A stretch of DNA of 64,000 nucleotides, from the NCBI RefSeq assembly GCF_003841505.1, contig NZ_REGA01000010.1, positions 1-64,000 on the forward strand. Direction: 5' to 3'. The first letter of the stretch is position 1, and the number at the start of each line of letters is the position of its first letter. The position numbers were made by a program, and so were the translations under genes. Below are positions 8,556 through 17,130 of this stretch, one piece after another. The DNA is from Natrarchaeobius chitinivorans. GTDB taxonomy: Archaea > Halobacteriota > Halobacteria > Halobacteriales > Natrialbaceae. The notes below the pieces were generated by a model. It was not told the DNA's origin. It was given only the letters and a program-made list of their open reading frames with translations, and made no database searches.

Positions 8556-9734
8556 ATGACCCAGAACACAGACTACCTCCGTGAGAAGTACAGAGAGATG
8601 GACGACCGCGGCGAGACGTGGCCGCTCAATCAGCTGGAGACGGCGACGCAGGCCCGACCGACCGTCGAGGGACGGGAGGTGATCATGCTGGCCTCGAACA
8701 ACTACCTCGACCTCGCGAACGATCCGCGACTGCAGGAAGCCGCGATCGATGCGATCGAGCGCTTCGGCGTGGGTGCCGGTTCGGACTGGTCGATCGCGGG
8801 CTACACCATCCTGCAAGACGAGTTACACGAGACGATCGCGTCGTTCAAAGGCACCGAAGCCGGCCTCTCGTATCAGACCGGATTCGCCGTCAACGCGGGG
8901 CTGTTACCGCAGCTTCTCGAGGCCGGTGACGTCTACGTCTCGGACGAACTCAACCACGGCAGTATCATCGACGGAATCAGACTCTCGCCGGCGGACTCGC
9001 TGGTCTACGACCACTCCGATATGGCCGACCTCGAGGACACGCTGCGGACCGCCCGGGAGGAGTACGAGCGGATCATCGTCGTCACCGACGGCGTGTTCTC
9101 CATGGACGGCGACGTGGCGAAACTCGACGAGATTCAGACGCTGGCCGAGGAGTACGACGCGATGACCTACGTCGACGACTGCCACGGCGAAGGCGTCCTC
9201 GGCGAGGGACACGGCATCACCGCCGAGTTCGGCCTCGAGGACGACGTGGACTTCCAGATGGGGAGTTTCTCGAAGGCCTGTGGCGGGTTCGGCGGGATGT
9301 TGGCCGGCGACCAGCACGTGATCGACTTCGCGTACAACACCTCGCGGACCTGGCTGTTGAGCGCGGGCTACCCACCAGCGATCGCCGCGGCGAACAAACG
9401 CGCCCTCGAGATCGTCGACGACGAACCCAGCCGGGTGCGGGAACTGTGGGAGAAACGCGACTACTTCGCCTCGGAACTCGAGTCGATCGGGTTCGATACC
9501 GGGAACAGCGAGACGCCGATCGTGCCGGCGATGGTCGGGGAGAGTACGGCGGCACAGAAACTGGCCGAGCGGCTGTTCGAGGAAGGGGTGTTCGCACTGG
9601 CGATCGTCTATCCGATGGTGGCGCGGGGCAAAGCGCGGATTCGCAATCAGATCAACGTCGGGCTGACCGACGAGGATCTGAACGAGGCGCTTCGGGTGTA
9701 CGAGGACGTTGGCCGAGAACTCGACCTCGTCTAA
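8556..9734 (+). CDS. kbl: Glycine C-acetyltransferase (2-amino-3-ketobutyrate CoA ligase)
   Basis: 392 residues, the usual length for the alpha-oxoamine synthase family. PLP-binding Lys is K240 in SFSKACGG, preceded by the family segments SNNYLDLAN, GAGSDWSIAGYT and DDCHGEGVLG (the Asp that contacts the PLP pyridine nitrogen). The enzyme converts 2-amino-3-ketobutyrate plus CoA to glycine and acetyl-CoA. Related enzymes (8-amino-7-oxononanoate synthase, serine palmitoyltransferase) share the fold, but the upstream SDR dehydrogenase supports Kbl. The ATG at 8556 is preceded by a 136-base spacer containing a hairpin. Confidence 0.87.
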   Translation: MTQNTDYLREKYREMDDRGETWPLNQLETATQARPTVEGREVIMLASNNYLDLANDPRLQEAAIDAIERFGVGAGSDWSIAGYTILQDELHETIASFKGTEAGLSYQTGFAVNAGLLPQLLEAGDVYVSDELNHGSIIDGIRLSPADSLVYDHSDMADLEDTLRTAREEYERIIVVTDGVFSMDGDVAKLDEIQTLAEEYDAMTYVDDCHGEGVLGEGHGITAEFGLEDDVDFQMGSFSKACGGFGGMLAGDQHVIDFAYNTSRTWLLSAGYPPAIAAANKRALEIVDDEPSRVRELWEKRDYFASELESIGFDTGNSETPIVPAMVGESTAAQKLAERLFEEGVFALAIVYPMVARGKARIRNQINVGLTDEDLNEALRVYEDVGRELDLV

Positions 9735-9908
9735 CGCCGTCCCATCACTGTCACGATTGCAGCGATAGTAGCCGCCTGGTGGCGCACAATAGGCAATACG
9801 CTCGCTCTTTCTCGCGAACGCACTCTTATCGGCCGTAGGCGCCTCGACGGCGGCGACCGAAAATCGACTCGAGTCGTCGCCCGTCACGCAGCGCAGTCGC
9901 TCGTCGTT

Positions 9909-9926
9909 CCGACCGCGTTCGGTCGG
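9909..9926. terminator. GC hairpin between convergent genes
   Basis: Perfect 7-base stem CCGACCG / CGGTCGG with loop CGTT lies midway between the convergent kbl-like and Gfo/Idh genes (9735-10019 is otherwise empty). It could act for both strands. Confidence 0.35.
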
Positions 9927-10019
9927 TCGCGGGGTCGTCTCATACGGATTGCCGTCACTGTGTACCGGCGCAACCGGGCACAGTCTCGCGGTCGCTCCGG
10001 TAACGACTGCCAGTCCGTA

Positions 10020-11213
10020 TCAGTTCCAGTCGTCGTCGATCGCTGCGGGACGTTCGAAGTCGTAGTTGTCGTCGATGTGGATGACCTCGCTCGTCTCGAC
10101 GGCGGCTTCTGCGGCCAGCGAGATTGCATCTGCACATTTCGCGTCCTCGACCGTTGCCGGCGGTTCTGCTTTCCCCTGGAGACATCTGAGGAATCGTTTC
10201 GCCTGGATCAGATCGGCCCCGCCGTGTCCGCCGCCGGGGCTCTCGACGTTGATCCGGCTCCGTGAATCCTGGCGATACAGGTCGATCGTCGCCTGTTGGC
10301 TTGTCACGCTGTTGCTGTCCGTCGTTCCGTCGGGCGACCGAAGGATCCCTTCGGACCCTTTGAACTCGTACAGCCGCGTCCGCTGTCGGAACGGCGTGTA
10401 CATACAGAGATCGAGGATCGCTTTCGTTCCGTCATCGTACTCGACGAGGACGTTCCCGTGGTCGAGCACGTCGCTGTCCTCGTCGAAGACGTGTTGTCCG
10501 CCGAACGCGGCGACCCGGCGCGGATCGGACTCCGCGAACCAGTTGAACAGATCGAAGTCGTGACAGTTCTTATCGAGCAGCGTGCCGCCGCTTACCTCCT
10601 TCGAGAAGGAGTACTTCGCGTGGAAGTGGCCGCGACTCTCGATGCAGGTGATCGTTCCGAGGTCGCCGATCGACCCCTCGGACACCATCTCTTTGAGCTT
10701 CATGTAAAACGGCGCGGAGCGAAGGTTAAACGCGACGTAGTAGAGTGCGTCCGACGATTCGACCGCCTCGATGATCCGATCGTGTTCCTCGAGCGTGATC
10801 GCGATCGGCTTCTCACAGAGGACGTTGACGTCCGCTTCCAGCAGCCTGATGCTTTGCTCTGCGTGGACGTCGTTCGGACTCGAGACGACGACGCCGTCGT
10901 ACTCGCCCTCGAGGAACGAGTCGAAGTCGTTGTACGTCTCCGGTTCGTCACCGTGTTCACGACAGCGCTCGACGGCGTCGGCTCGAGCGTCCGAGTCAGG
11001 ATCGAAAACTCCCGTTATCGACACGTCGAGATCCGAGACGTCCTCGACCCACGACGGATTCGATTCGGCGTGGTCGTCGTACGTCCACTGTGGGTACTCG
11101 ATCGCGTTATCGCAGTCGAAGTAGTTCCACTCCGAGACCGTATACAGGCTCGAGAGGTGCGATGCAGCGCGAAACCCGGCACCGACTAGTCCGATGCTGA
11201 ACGTTTCTGGCAC
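10020..11213 (-). CDS. Gfo/Idh/MocA family oxidoreductase
   Basis: 397 residues from a GTG start at 11213. The N-terminal Rossmann fold shows GLVGAGFRAASH (residues 8-19), and the family's NAD(P)-site/catalytic motif CEKPIA is near residue 133-138 (Glu-Lys-Pro). A second family landmark is the region with DKNCHDFDLFNW (residues ~215-226), where the His/Asp pair usually serves catalysis. The C-terminal alpha/beta domain follows with a GGGHGGADLIQAK segment. Members oxidise or reduce sugars, inositols and related polyols; the substrate cannot be assigned here. It is monocistronic, convergent to kbl, and preceded by an A/T-rich TATA-like stretch near 11231-11245. Confidence 0.88.
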   Translation of the reverse strand: MPETFSIGLVGAGFRAASHLSSLYTVSEWNYFDCDNAIEYPQWTYDDHAESNPSWVEDVSDLDVSITGVFDPDSDARADAVERCREHGDEPETYNDFDSFLEGEYDGVVVSSPNDVHAEQSIRLLEADVNVLCEKPIAITLEEHDRIIEAVESSDALYYVAFNLRSAPFYMKLKEMVSEGSIGDLGTITCIESRGHFHAKYSFSKEVSGGTLLDKNCHDFDLFNWFAESDPRRVAAFGGQHVFDEDSDVLDHGNVLVEYDDGTKAILDLCMYTPFRQRTRLYEFKGSEGILRSPDGTTDSNSVTSQQATIDLYRQDSRSRINVESPGGGHGGADLIQAKRFLRCLQGKAEPPATVEDAKCADAISLAAEAAVETSEVIHIDDNYDFERPAAIDDDWN

Positions 11214-12607
11214 GAATGAGGGTAGACAGTCCTGGTATTAATATATTCCTCCCGCGACAATATGGCCACGGTCGACCGGTGGGCCTCTCCTGAAGTCCGA
11301 CTCGAACGCCGCCTTTGGGTTAGGGCCGCTCGTCGTCTCTCGTCAGTCGAACCTTTGAGCGTCCCAAAGGACAGGGGTAGACCCCTTTTTGACACACGAG
11401 CGACGGTTGGACGGCCGCGTACGGCGGTTCGAACCCCTACCCGGCCGTGACAGTACGATGGTTCGTCGTTCGAACGCCCGTCGAGCGTGCCCGAACCCAG
11501 GTACGTGAGCCGTATCGGCTGGTTCGCTCGATCGATTGCCGGCCCGGACGCATTGCGTCTCGATGGGGTGGTCAGACCGCCAGGGATACCGATTACTATC
11601 CTGAATTATCGGCAGAAATTGAATTTGAAGAGCTCAAATCTATCTTGGCTGGTGAAAAAGGACCGGTCGATCGGGTCGTGGGCCCCGCTGGAGTGCGCTG
11701 CCGACTGTTTCACACCATCGAAACGTGTGATCCCCTCTCGAGGAACGCGCCCTCGAGATATCGAGGACAGGTCGACTGGGGGAGTCGCCGAATGTACTGG
11801 ACACCCAATCGGCTGATTGTGGTGGAATTCGCCTCGTTGGAGCCTGTACGCCTCTGGTACTGCCGGACGGCCGTGTGGTAGGGGTTGGCGTAACCGGTAT
11901 CGTGGATCGGCAGAATCCGGTCGCAGATCGGCGGTCGGTGACTCCAACAGTCCCCCTGAGTGGGACCGAGTCGACTCCGTGAGGGCGTCGTCGAACCGAT
12001 CGCTCGTCGCGTCACACGAGCGGTCGACGGGCCGAAGTGGATCGGGACGGTTCGATACTGGCGATCGGTCTCGAGCGATCTATCCCTGATCGCCGCCCAC
12101 CTCGACGCGAGGGGGTCGTGGGTCCGGTGCATCTGTCCCCCTGCTTTCGTTTTGGAACGCCGCTTCGGCCACGACGAGGCGGACGAAGCGGAATCACCTG
12201 GGGAAACAGTTACAAATGAAAACCAGTGGAATTTGACTGTTTCAAATTGTGGCGAGAACTCGAATCTACGCGGCTGATACCGTCGATAGGAACGGCGTGT
12301 CGAAGTCTGTGACCTGCCGATACCTGGTCGTGTGTCGCCTGTTGCGTGTCGCCCGCTCGGTCCGTGCCTCACACGGTTTGCTATAAATCATTACCGGCGC
12401 ACCCGCGATCCGGGCGACGGGTGCGCCGGTACACAGTTACAGTAACCCGTATCAGTCACCGTGCCGGCGGCGTTCGTGGACGAGTGCAACTGGAAGTGCG
12501 CCGCCTGTGTGCCAGCCAGCACGCCACACAATTACGCCGGTACGAGTGTAAAAGGATGCTTACTCGTGCCTTCCCAGCGACTGACCGGGATTCGAGCATT
12601 ACGAACG
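11214..12607. other. 1.4-kb region without a convincing gene
   Basis: Lies between the Gfo/Idh start and the IclR stop. Short open frames on both strands lack family motifs, and their composition is unlike the acidic proteome, so I call none. A locally A/T-rich patch (about 11590-11660) and two inverted repeats stand out: GAAACAGT at 12203-12210 with ACTGTTTC at 12236-12243, and a much stronger one at 12392-12431. The stretch may be a decayed gene or mobile element, but no transposase motif is readable. Confidence 0.5.
12392..12431. repeat. 14-base perfect inverted repeat (hairpin)
   Basis: TACCGGCGCACCCG (12392-12405) is the exact reverse complement of 12418-12431, with a 12-base loop. It lies 177 bases beyond the IclR stop. 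It could be a terminator stem, an operator or a structured RNA; no T-run follows on either strand. Confidence 0.6.
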
Positions 12608-13402
12608 TTACTCGAGGGGATACTCGTCCTGTCCGCCGGCGTACTCCATGTTGATCTCGATTTCGTTTACCGTCTCGATCAGGAGTTCGGCGATGTCGGA
12701 CTCCATCTCTTCCGGTTGCAGCCGTGCGACAGGGGCTGAGATGCTGATCGCCCCCAGTGCGTACCCCGACTGATCGGTGATCGCTGCCCCGACCGCGTTG
12801 AGACCGACTACCGACTCCTCTTCGTTAAATGCAACCCCTCGCCGGCGTGTTTTTTCGAGCTCTTCGAACAGTTCGTCCGGGTCGGTTATCGTCTGATCGG
12901 TGATCTCGGGGAGTCCGTGGACCTCGATTATTCGTTCGACCTCTTCTCGAGGCCGGTTGGCGAGGATGGACTTTCCAGCGGCGTGCTGGTGCAGATACGT
13001 CAACTGCCCCGGTCGAGCGTACGTCTGGACCGGACTGGTGCCGGACTCGCCGTACAGGTGGACGCCACGGCCGTTCTGTTCGACGATACACCACGCTTTC
13101 TCGCCGGTTTTCTCGGCCAGATCGGCGACTCGATCGCAGGTGTAGCGGTATATCGGGTTGGCGTTTCGCGTCGCGATTCCAACGTCCAGAAACCTGAGCC
13201 CGACGCGATACTGAGCGCCGTCGCGGACGACCCACCCCTGTTCCGTGAGCGTCATCAGGTGGCGGTGGACGGTGCTCTTCGCCAGGTCGAGTTCCGAGGC
13301 GAGCTCCGTGACGGTCGCTTCTGTCAGATCGCGGAGCGTGAGAACGATCTCGAACGCGGTCTGGACCGTCTTTACCGGCCGGGTTGGCGCGTCGTGATCC
13401 AT
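12608..13402 (-). CDS. IclR family transcriptional regulator
   Basis: 264 residues from the ATG at 13402. The open frame continues far upstream, but there it runs antisense to the thiamine-diphosphate enzyme gene, so the IclR N-terminus fixes the start. An N-terminal winged helix-turn-helix (residues ~8-70, VTELASELDLAKSTVHRHLM) is followed by the IclR effector-binding domain (~80-255) with the typical HQHAAGKSILA and NEEESVVGLNAVGAAI segments. It is divergent from the thiamine-diphosphate enzyme, with 162 bases between starts, and probably controls that gene and possibly the TRAP transporter genes. The ligand is unknown. Confidence 0.93.
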   Translation of the reverse strand: MDHDAPTRPVKTVQTAFEIVLTLRDLTEATVTELASELDLAKSTVHRHLMTLTEQGWVVRDGAQYRVGLRFLDVGIATRNANPIYRYTCDRVADLAEKTGEKAWCIVEQNGRGVHLYGESGTSPVQTYARPGQLTYLHQHAAGKSILANRPREEVERIIEVHGLPEITDQTITDPDELFEELEKTRRRGVAFNEEESVVGLNAVGAAITDQSGYALGAISISAPVARLQPEEMESDIAELLIETVNEIEINMEYAGGQDEYPLE

Positions 13403-13564
13403 ACCCCTGCTCGTGGCTCCACCGACAAAAGGTTGTTCGAAGCGCTCGAACGACACTCGACGACCGACGACCTGGACTCCGACGAGTTCGATCGACAGAA
13501 CAATTACGGATCGGAGTGACAGTAGTATCTGCCCACTTACGACAGGTGAGGGGCGCTGATCAGT

Positions 13565-15271
13565 ATGAAAACCGCCGAGAAAATCGTCTCCGAACTGGAG
13601 GAGTTGAACGTATCTCACGTCTTTGGCTATCCGGGTGGTCGGGCAATCGAGCTGTTTACCCACCTGTCCGACAGCGACATTACGGTCGTTCGCCCGAGAG
13701 ACGAACGAGAAGCCAGCGTCATGGCCGAGATGTACGGCCGGTTGCGCCGGGAACCGGGCGTACTCACCGGACAGGGGCCGTGGATCGGGAGCCTGGGAGC
13801 GATCGGACAGATGGAAGCCCGACTGGGGTCTTCGCCCATGGTCGTCCTCACCGAGGCGAGCGAACGCGGCGAGTACTCGACGCTCGCACCGTACCAGCAG
13901 GCCCGGGGCGACTACGGTGGACTCGAGTTGCCGAAGATCCTCGATGCGATCACGAAAGAACACTGGTTCCCTCGAACGCCGACGGAAACCGTACGGAGCT
14001 TGCAACTGGCGTTCAAACACGCGACAGCCACCAGGTCCGGACCGACGGCGGTCATCTTCGACGGGGACGCGATCACCGACGAGTTCGACGACGACTCGAT
14101 TCCGGGGGTCTGGGACTCTGATCGGCAGGTCAGAAACTGGACCGCACAGCCGAGCGAGACGGACGTCGACCGAGCGGCGGATCGACTCGCCGACGCGGAC
14201 CGCCCGGTCATCGTCGCCGGAAACGGCGTCCACAGCGCTCGAGCGTACGACGAACTCGAGGTGGTCGCTGACGAGTACGGCTGCGTCGTCACGACGTCGT
14301 ATCTGGGTAAGTCGACGATTCCGGAGATCCACGAGCGGGCGGCCGGAGTGATCGGATCGTTCGGTCACGAGGGCGCAAACCGGGCGGTGTCGGAGGCGGA
14401 CGTGTTGCTCGTCGTCGGCTGTCGACTCAATCCGATGGACACCAACTGGCAGGCGGAGTCGTTCATTCGGCCGGACGAGCAGACGATCATCCACGCGGAT
14501 ATCAAATCCGAGAACGCCGGCTGGGTGTATCCGGCCGATGTCGGCCTGATCGGCGACGCGGCCGAGTCGCTTTCGGCTCTCTCCCGCCGGGCACCGGACG
14601 GGGACGGTTCGTCTCACGAGTGGAGTCTGTCCCGTGCGGCGGACGCACGCGAGTGCTTCCACTCGTCGGTCGGATCGGAGACCGACAGCCCGATCCCGCC
14701 ACAGCGGGCCGTCGAGGCGATCGAGGCGCACATGGACGCGGAGACGATCGTGACCGCCGACTCCGGAAACAACCGGTTCTGGCTGTTGAACTACGCCCAG
14801 ACGACCGCGACCGGGACGTACTTCGGGAGCGGCGGCGTCGGCGCGATGGGCTGGTCGGTCCCCGCGGCCGTCTCCGCCTCGCTGATCACCGACGACCGCG
14901 TGATCGGCGTCACCGGCGACGGCGGGTTCGCGATGACGATGACCGCCCTCGAGACGGCCGTCGATCACGGCGTCAGTCCGGCTATCGTCGTTCTCAACGA
15001 TCGGAGTCTCGGAATGGTTCGCCAGATGCAGTCGGAGGGATCACCGATCGACGGGGTCGAGTTCCGGGATACCGACTTCGTCACCGTCGCAGAGGGACTC
15101 GGCGCGAACGCGACGCGGGTCGAAACGGCGGCGGCGCTGCAGACGGCGATCGGCGACGCCTTCGAGGCGGACCGTCCCACCGTGATCGATGCGCGTATCG
15201 ACCGCGACGAGGAGATGGAGGAGACGCTTCAGTCGTCGTTCTACGCGTCGGTTGGCGGTCTACACGAGTGA
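13565..15271 (+). CDS. Thiamine-diphosphate-dependent enzyme of the acetolactate synthase/decarboxylase family
   Basis: 568 residues. The N-terminal pyrimidine-binding domain has GYPGGRAIELF (residues 21-31) and the conserved activating Glu at residue 47 in PRDEREAS. The C-terminal pyrophosphate-binding domain has the GDGGFAMTM motif followed by LNDRSLGM, the Mg/ThDP signature. The central FAD/DHAP-like domain is present (IVAGNGVHSARAYDELE). No small regulatory ilvH-like gene is adjacent, and the context (IclR regulator, TAXI transporter, HD protein) points to a catabolic 2-oxoacid or aldehyde lyase/ligase and not branched-chain biosynthesis. Candidates are a 2-oxoacid decarboxylase, a sulfoacetaldehyde acetyltransferase-like enzyme or a catabolic acetolactate synthase; none can be chosen. 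Its stop directly abuts the stop of the HD gene on the other strand. Confidence 0.85.
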   Translation: MKTAEKIVSELEELNVSHVFGYPGGRAIELFTHLSDSDITVVRPRDEREASVMAEMYGRLRREPGVLTGQGPWIGSLGAIGQMEARLGSSPMVVLTEASERGEYSTLAPYQQARGDYGGLELPKILDAITKEHWFPRTPTETVRSLQLAFKHATATRSGPTAVIFDGDAITDEFDDDSIPGVWDSDRQVRNWTAQPSETDVDRAADRLADADRPVIVAGNGVHSARAYDELEVVADEYGCVVTTSYLGKSTIPEIHERAAGVIGSFGHEGANRAVSEADVLLVVGCRLNPMDTNWQAESFIRPDEQTIIHADIKSENAGWVYPADVGLIGDAAESLSALSRRAPDGDGSSHEWSLSRAADARECFHSSVGSETDSPIPPQRAVEAIEAHMDAETIVTADSGNNRFWLLNYAQTTATGTYFGSGGVGAMGWSVPAAVSASLITDDRVIGVTGDGGFAMTMTALETAVDHGVSPAIVVLNDRSLGMVRQMQSEGSPIDGVEFRDTDFVTVAEGLGANATRVETAAALQTAIGDAFEADRPTVIDARIDRDEEMEETLQSSFYASVGGLHE

Positions 15272-15865
15272 CTACGCGACCTGAGAGTATTCGTCGATCC
15301 ACTCCTTCAGGGTCAGCCCCATCGCGGCCTCGGTGATCGCGTTGGAACTGGCGCTGTTTGCGCTTTTGACCAGTTCGGCCTCGAGCGTTCGGACCGGTAC
15401 TTCGCCGTGGTAGTGTGGAATCGCCCGCTGGACGGCGAGCGGACAGCCCACCTCGTGTGCGAGCGCGTAGCCGCTTATCGAGTGTGGGACGTCCGAGGAG
15501 ACGTACGTGGGATCTGGCTCCTCGAGGAGGTCGTCGTCGACGTGGGTGGGGTACTCGTAGCATTTGCCCACGTCGTGAAGCAACGCCGCGGCGACGATCA
15601 CGTCTCGATCGGGCTCCGCCCCGTGGAACCCCTGTTGGACGTCGGCGGCGTCGAGTGCGATCTGGGTAACTCCTCTGACGTGCTCGACGTTCGATACCTC
15701 GTGGATATTCCAGGCGTAGGGAATGTCCTCGATGTCGTGCCACCCTCCACGCTCGAGGCCGAGCGACCAGGCCTCGATCACCTGTTCGCGCAGTTCGACA
15801 TCCGAAATCTCCTCGAGTTCGGGCAACGCGTCGCGAATCTGTGTCACGTATTCAGTCTCAGTCAT
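15272..15865 (-). CDS. HD-domain protein (putative metal-dependent phosphohydrolase)
   Basis: 197 residues from the internal ATG (MTETEY) at 15865; a longer frame from 15949 has a basic, non-haloarchaeal leader and is not preferred. Metal ligands of the HD superfamily are visible: His in VEHVRGV, the HD pair in ALLHDVGK, and later His/Asp positions in PHSISGYAL and AIPHYHGE. Such proteins hydrolyse phosphomonoesters or phosphodiesters of nucleotides or other small molecules. The gene is convergent with the thiamine-diphosphate enzyme with zero spacing and divergent from the TAXI gene, so it may belong functionally with this locus. No substrate can be assigned. Confidence 0.82.
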   Translation of the reverse strand: MTETEYVTQIRDALPELEEISDVELREQVIEAWSLGLERGGWHDIEDIPYAWNIHEVSNVEHVRGVTQIALDAADVQQGFHGAEPDRDVIVAAALLHDVGKCYEYPTHVDDDLLEEPDPTYVSSDVPHSISGYALAHEVGCPLAVQRAIPHYHGEVPVRTLEAELVKSANSASSNAITEAAMGLTLKEWIDEYSQVA

Positions 15866-16000
15866 CGTCGGATCAGCTCCCTCGTTCGATTCCGAACGAT
15901 TCCGGGCGCTGGTTCGATGGATGGGGACGAGCGTCAAATACGTTCTCATCTCGCTGACGCTGATCCGTCACCGTGTTCCCAGCTGACTCTCGGAAATAGT

Positions 16001-16012
16001 TAATTATTAATA
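16001..16012 (+). promoter_or_regulatory. TATA-like element for the TAXI-TRAP genes
   Basis: TAATTATTAATA is centred about 34 bases upstream of the ATG at 16041 in otherwise GC-rich DNA. It may serve the plus-strand TRAP genes. Confidence 0.45.
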
Positions 16013-16040
16013 CCCGAATCTACAATAGTCGCGAGAGGAT

Positions 16041-17063
16041 ATGAGTCGAAAGAGCACGATTTCTCGGCGGGAAGCAGTGCAGGGGATGGCTGGCCTCGGA
16101 TTGCTCGGACTGGCAGGATGTCTCGGAGACGACGACGAGACTGACGTCCGGGTCGGAATGGGGACCGGTGGCACCTCAGAAGAGATGACCCAGGCGCTCC
16201 AGCGCGTCGTCGACTCCGAGTCGGAGTCCGCCCGGATCATCACCCAGGGTACCTCCGGCGATCCGGAGAACGTCAGACTCTACAACGACGGCGATATCGA
16301 CGCACACACCGGCAACAACTCGAGTATCATCGCCGCGATGAACGACGAGGAACCGTTCGCAGAGGAGCCGGTCGACGAGGTCGCACCTCAGGGCTTTCTC
16401 CTCCACACGTTCCACTTCCACTGGCTCGCAGTCGAAGGAAGCGGAATCGAAACGACGGACGACCTCGCCGGCCGAGACGTCTGGCCGTTGCAACCCGACT
16501 GGGGGATCCGACAACTCGCCCAGGACGTCCACGAGAACGCCGGCATGTGGGAGGACCTGGAGGGATCGACGGTCGACATCGACGCAGGTGACGTCGCCGG
16601 CGCGATCGAAGAGGGACGCGTCGAGGCGTTTATCGGATACGGCGCGAACTTCACCGGGCTCCCGGGCTGGCTGACCGAGGTCGACGCTCGAGCGGACGTC
16701 TACGCCGTGGAGACGACCGACACGCTCCGTGATGGCATCGACGCGACCGAGGGAATGTCCGCGAACGAAATCGACGTCTACGGCTACGACCAGGACGTCG
16801 GTACCGATACGCTCGTGACCTGGGACGAACCCGGTCAGCTGTGGATCAGCGAGGACGTCGACGACGACGTCGCGTACGAACTGGCGCGGGTCAGTCACGA
16901 ATACGTCGACGAGATCAGGGAGGGACAGGCCGATTATCCGGACCACTCCGATATCGACATCATGACCTCGGGGTACATGTCGGACGTGCCGGTTCACGCC
17001 GGTGTGGCCGACTTCCTCGAGGACAACGACGCTTGGGACGACAGCTGGGACCGGTCGTCGTAA
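16041..17063 (+). CDS. TAXI family TRAP transporter solute-binding subunit, Tat lipoprotein
   Basis: 340 residues. The N-terminus has a twin-arginine motif (SRREAV, residues 8-13), a hydrophobic stretch and a lipobox LAGC with Cys at residue 27, so it is expected outside the cell, lipid-anchored. The mature part matches TAXI solute receptors: a GMGTGGTSEEMTQALQ start (the usual G-x-GG-x-Y/S motif), a repeated QGTSGDPENVRL segment and a later EEGRVEAFIGYG segment. The next gene encodes the fused membrane component, 67 bases downstream. TAXI systems bring in organic acids such as 2-oxoglutarate or other dicarboxylates; here the substrate may feed the thiamine-diphosphate enzyme. Confidence 0.9.
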   Translation: MSRKSTISRREAVQGMAGLGLLGLAGCLGDDDETDVRVGMGTGGTSEEMTQALQRVVDSESESARIITQGTSGDPENVRLYNDGDIDAHTGNNSSIIAAMNDEEPFAEEPVDEVAPQGFLLHTFHFHWLAVEGSGIETTDDLAGRDVWPLQPDWGIRQLAQDVHENAGMWEDLEGSTVDIDAGDVAGAIEEGRVEAFIGYGANFTGLPGWLTEVDARADVYAVETTDTLRDGIDATEGMSANEIDVYGYDQDVGTDTLVTWDEPGQLWISEDVDDDVAYELARVSHEYVDEIREGQADYPDHSDIDIMTSGYMSDVPVHAGVADFLEDNDAWDDSWDRSS

Positions 17064-17130
17064 CCCCTAGCGATTCGGACGGGACAGCGCCGAATCAGAA
17101 CGTATTTCGGATATCACACCAACTCCGCGT

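Noticed and set aside
11447-11881. Plus-strand 144-codon frame in the gene-free stretch
   Set aside because: Basic, no family motif, unlike the acidic proteome; a short acidic patch near 11620 is not enough.
13403-14968. Upstream extension of the IclR frame to 14968
   Set aside because: Runs antisense to the thiamine-diphosphate enzyme; the IclR winged helix begins directly after the ATG at 13402.
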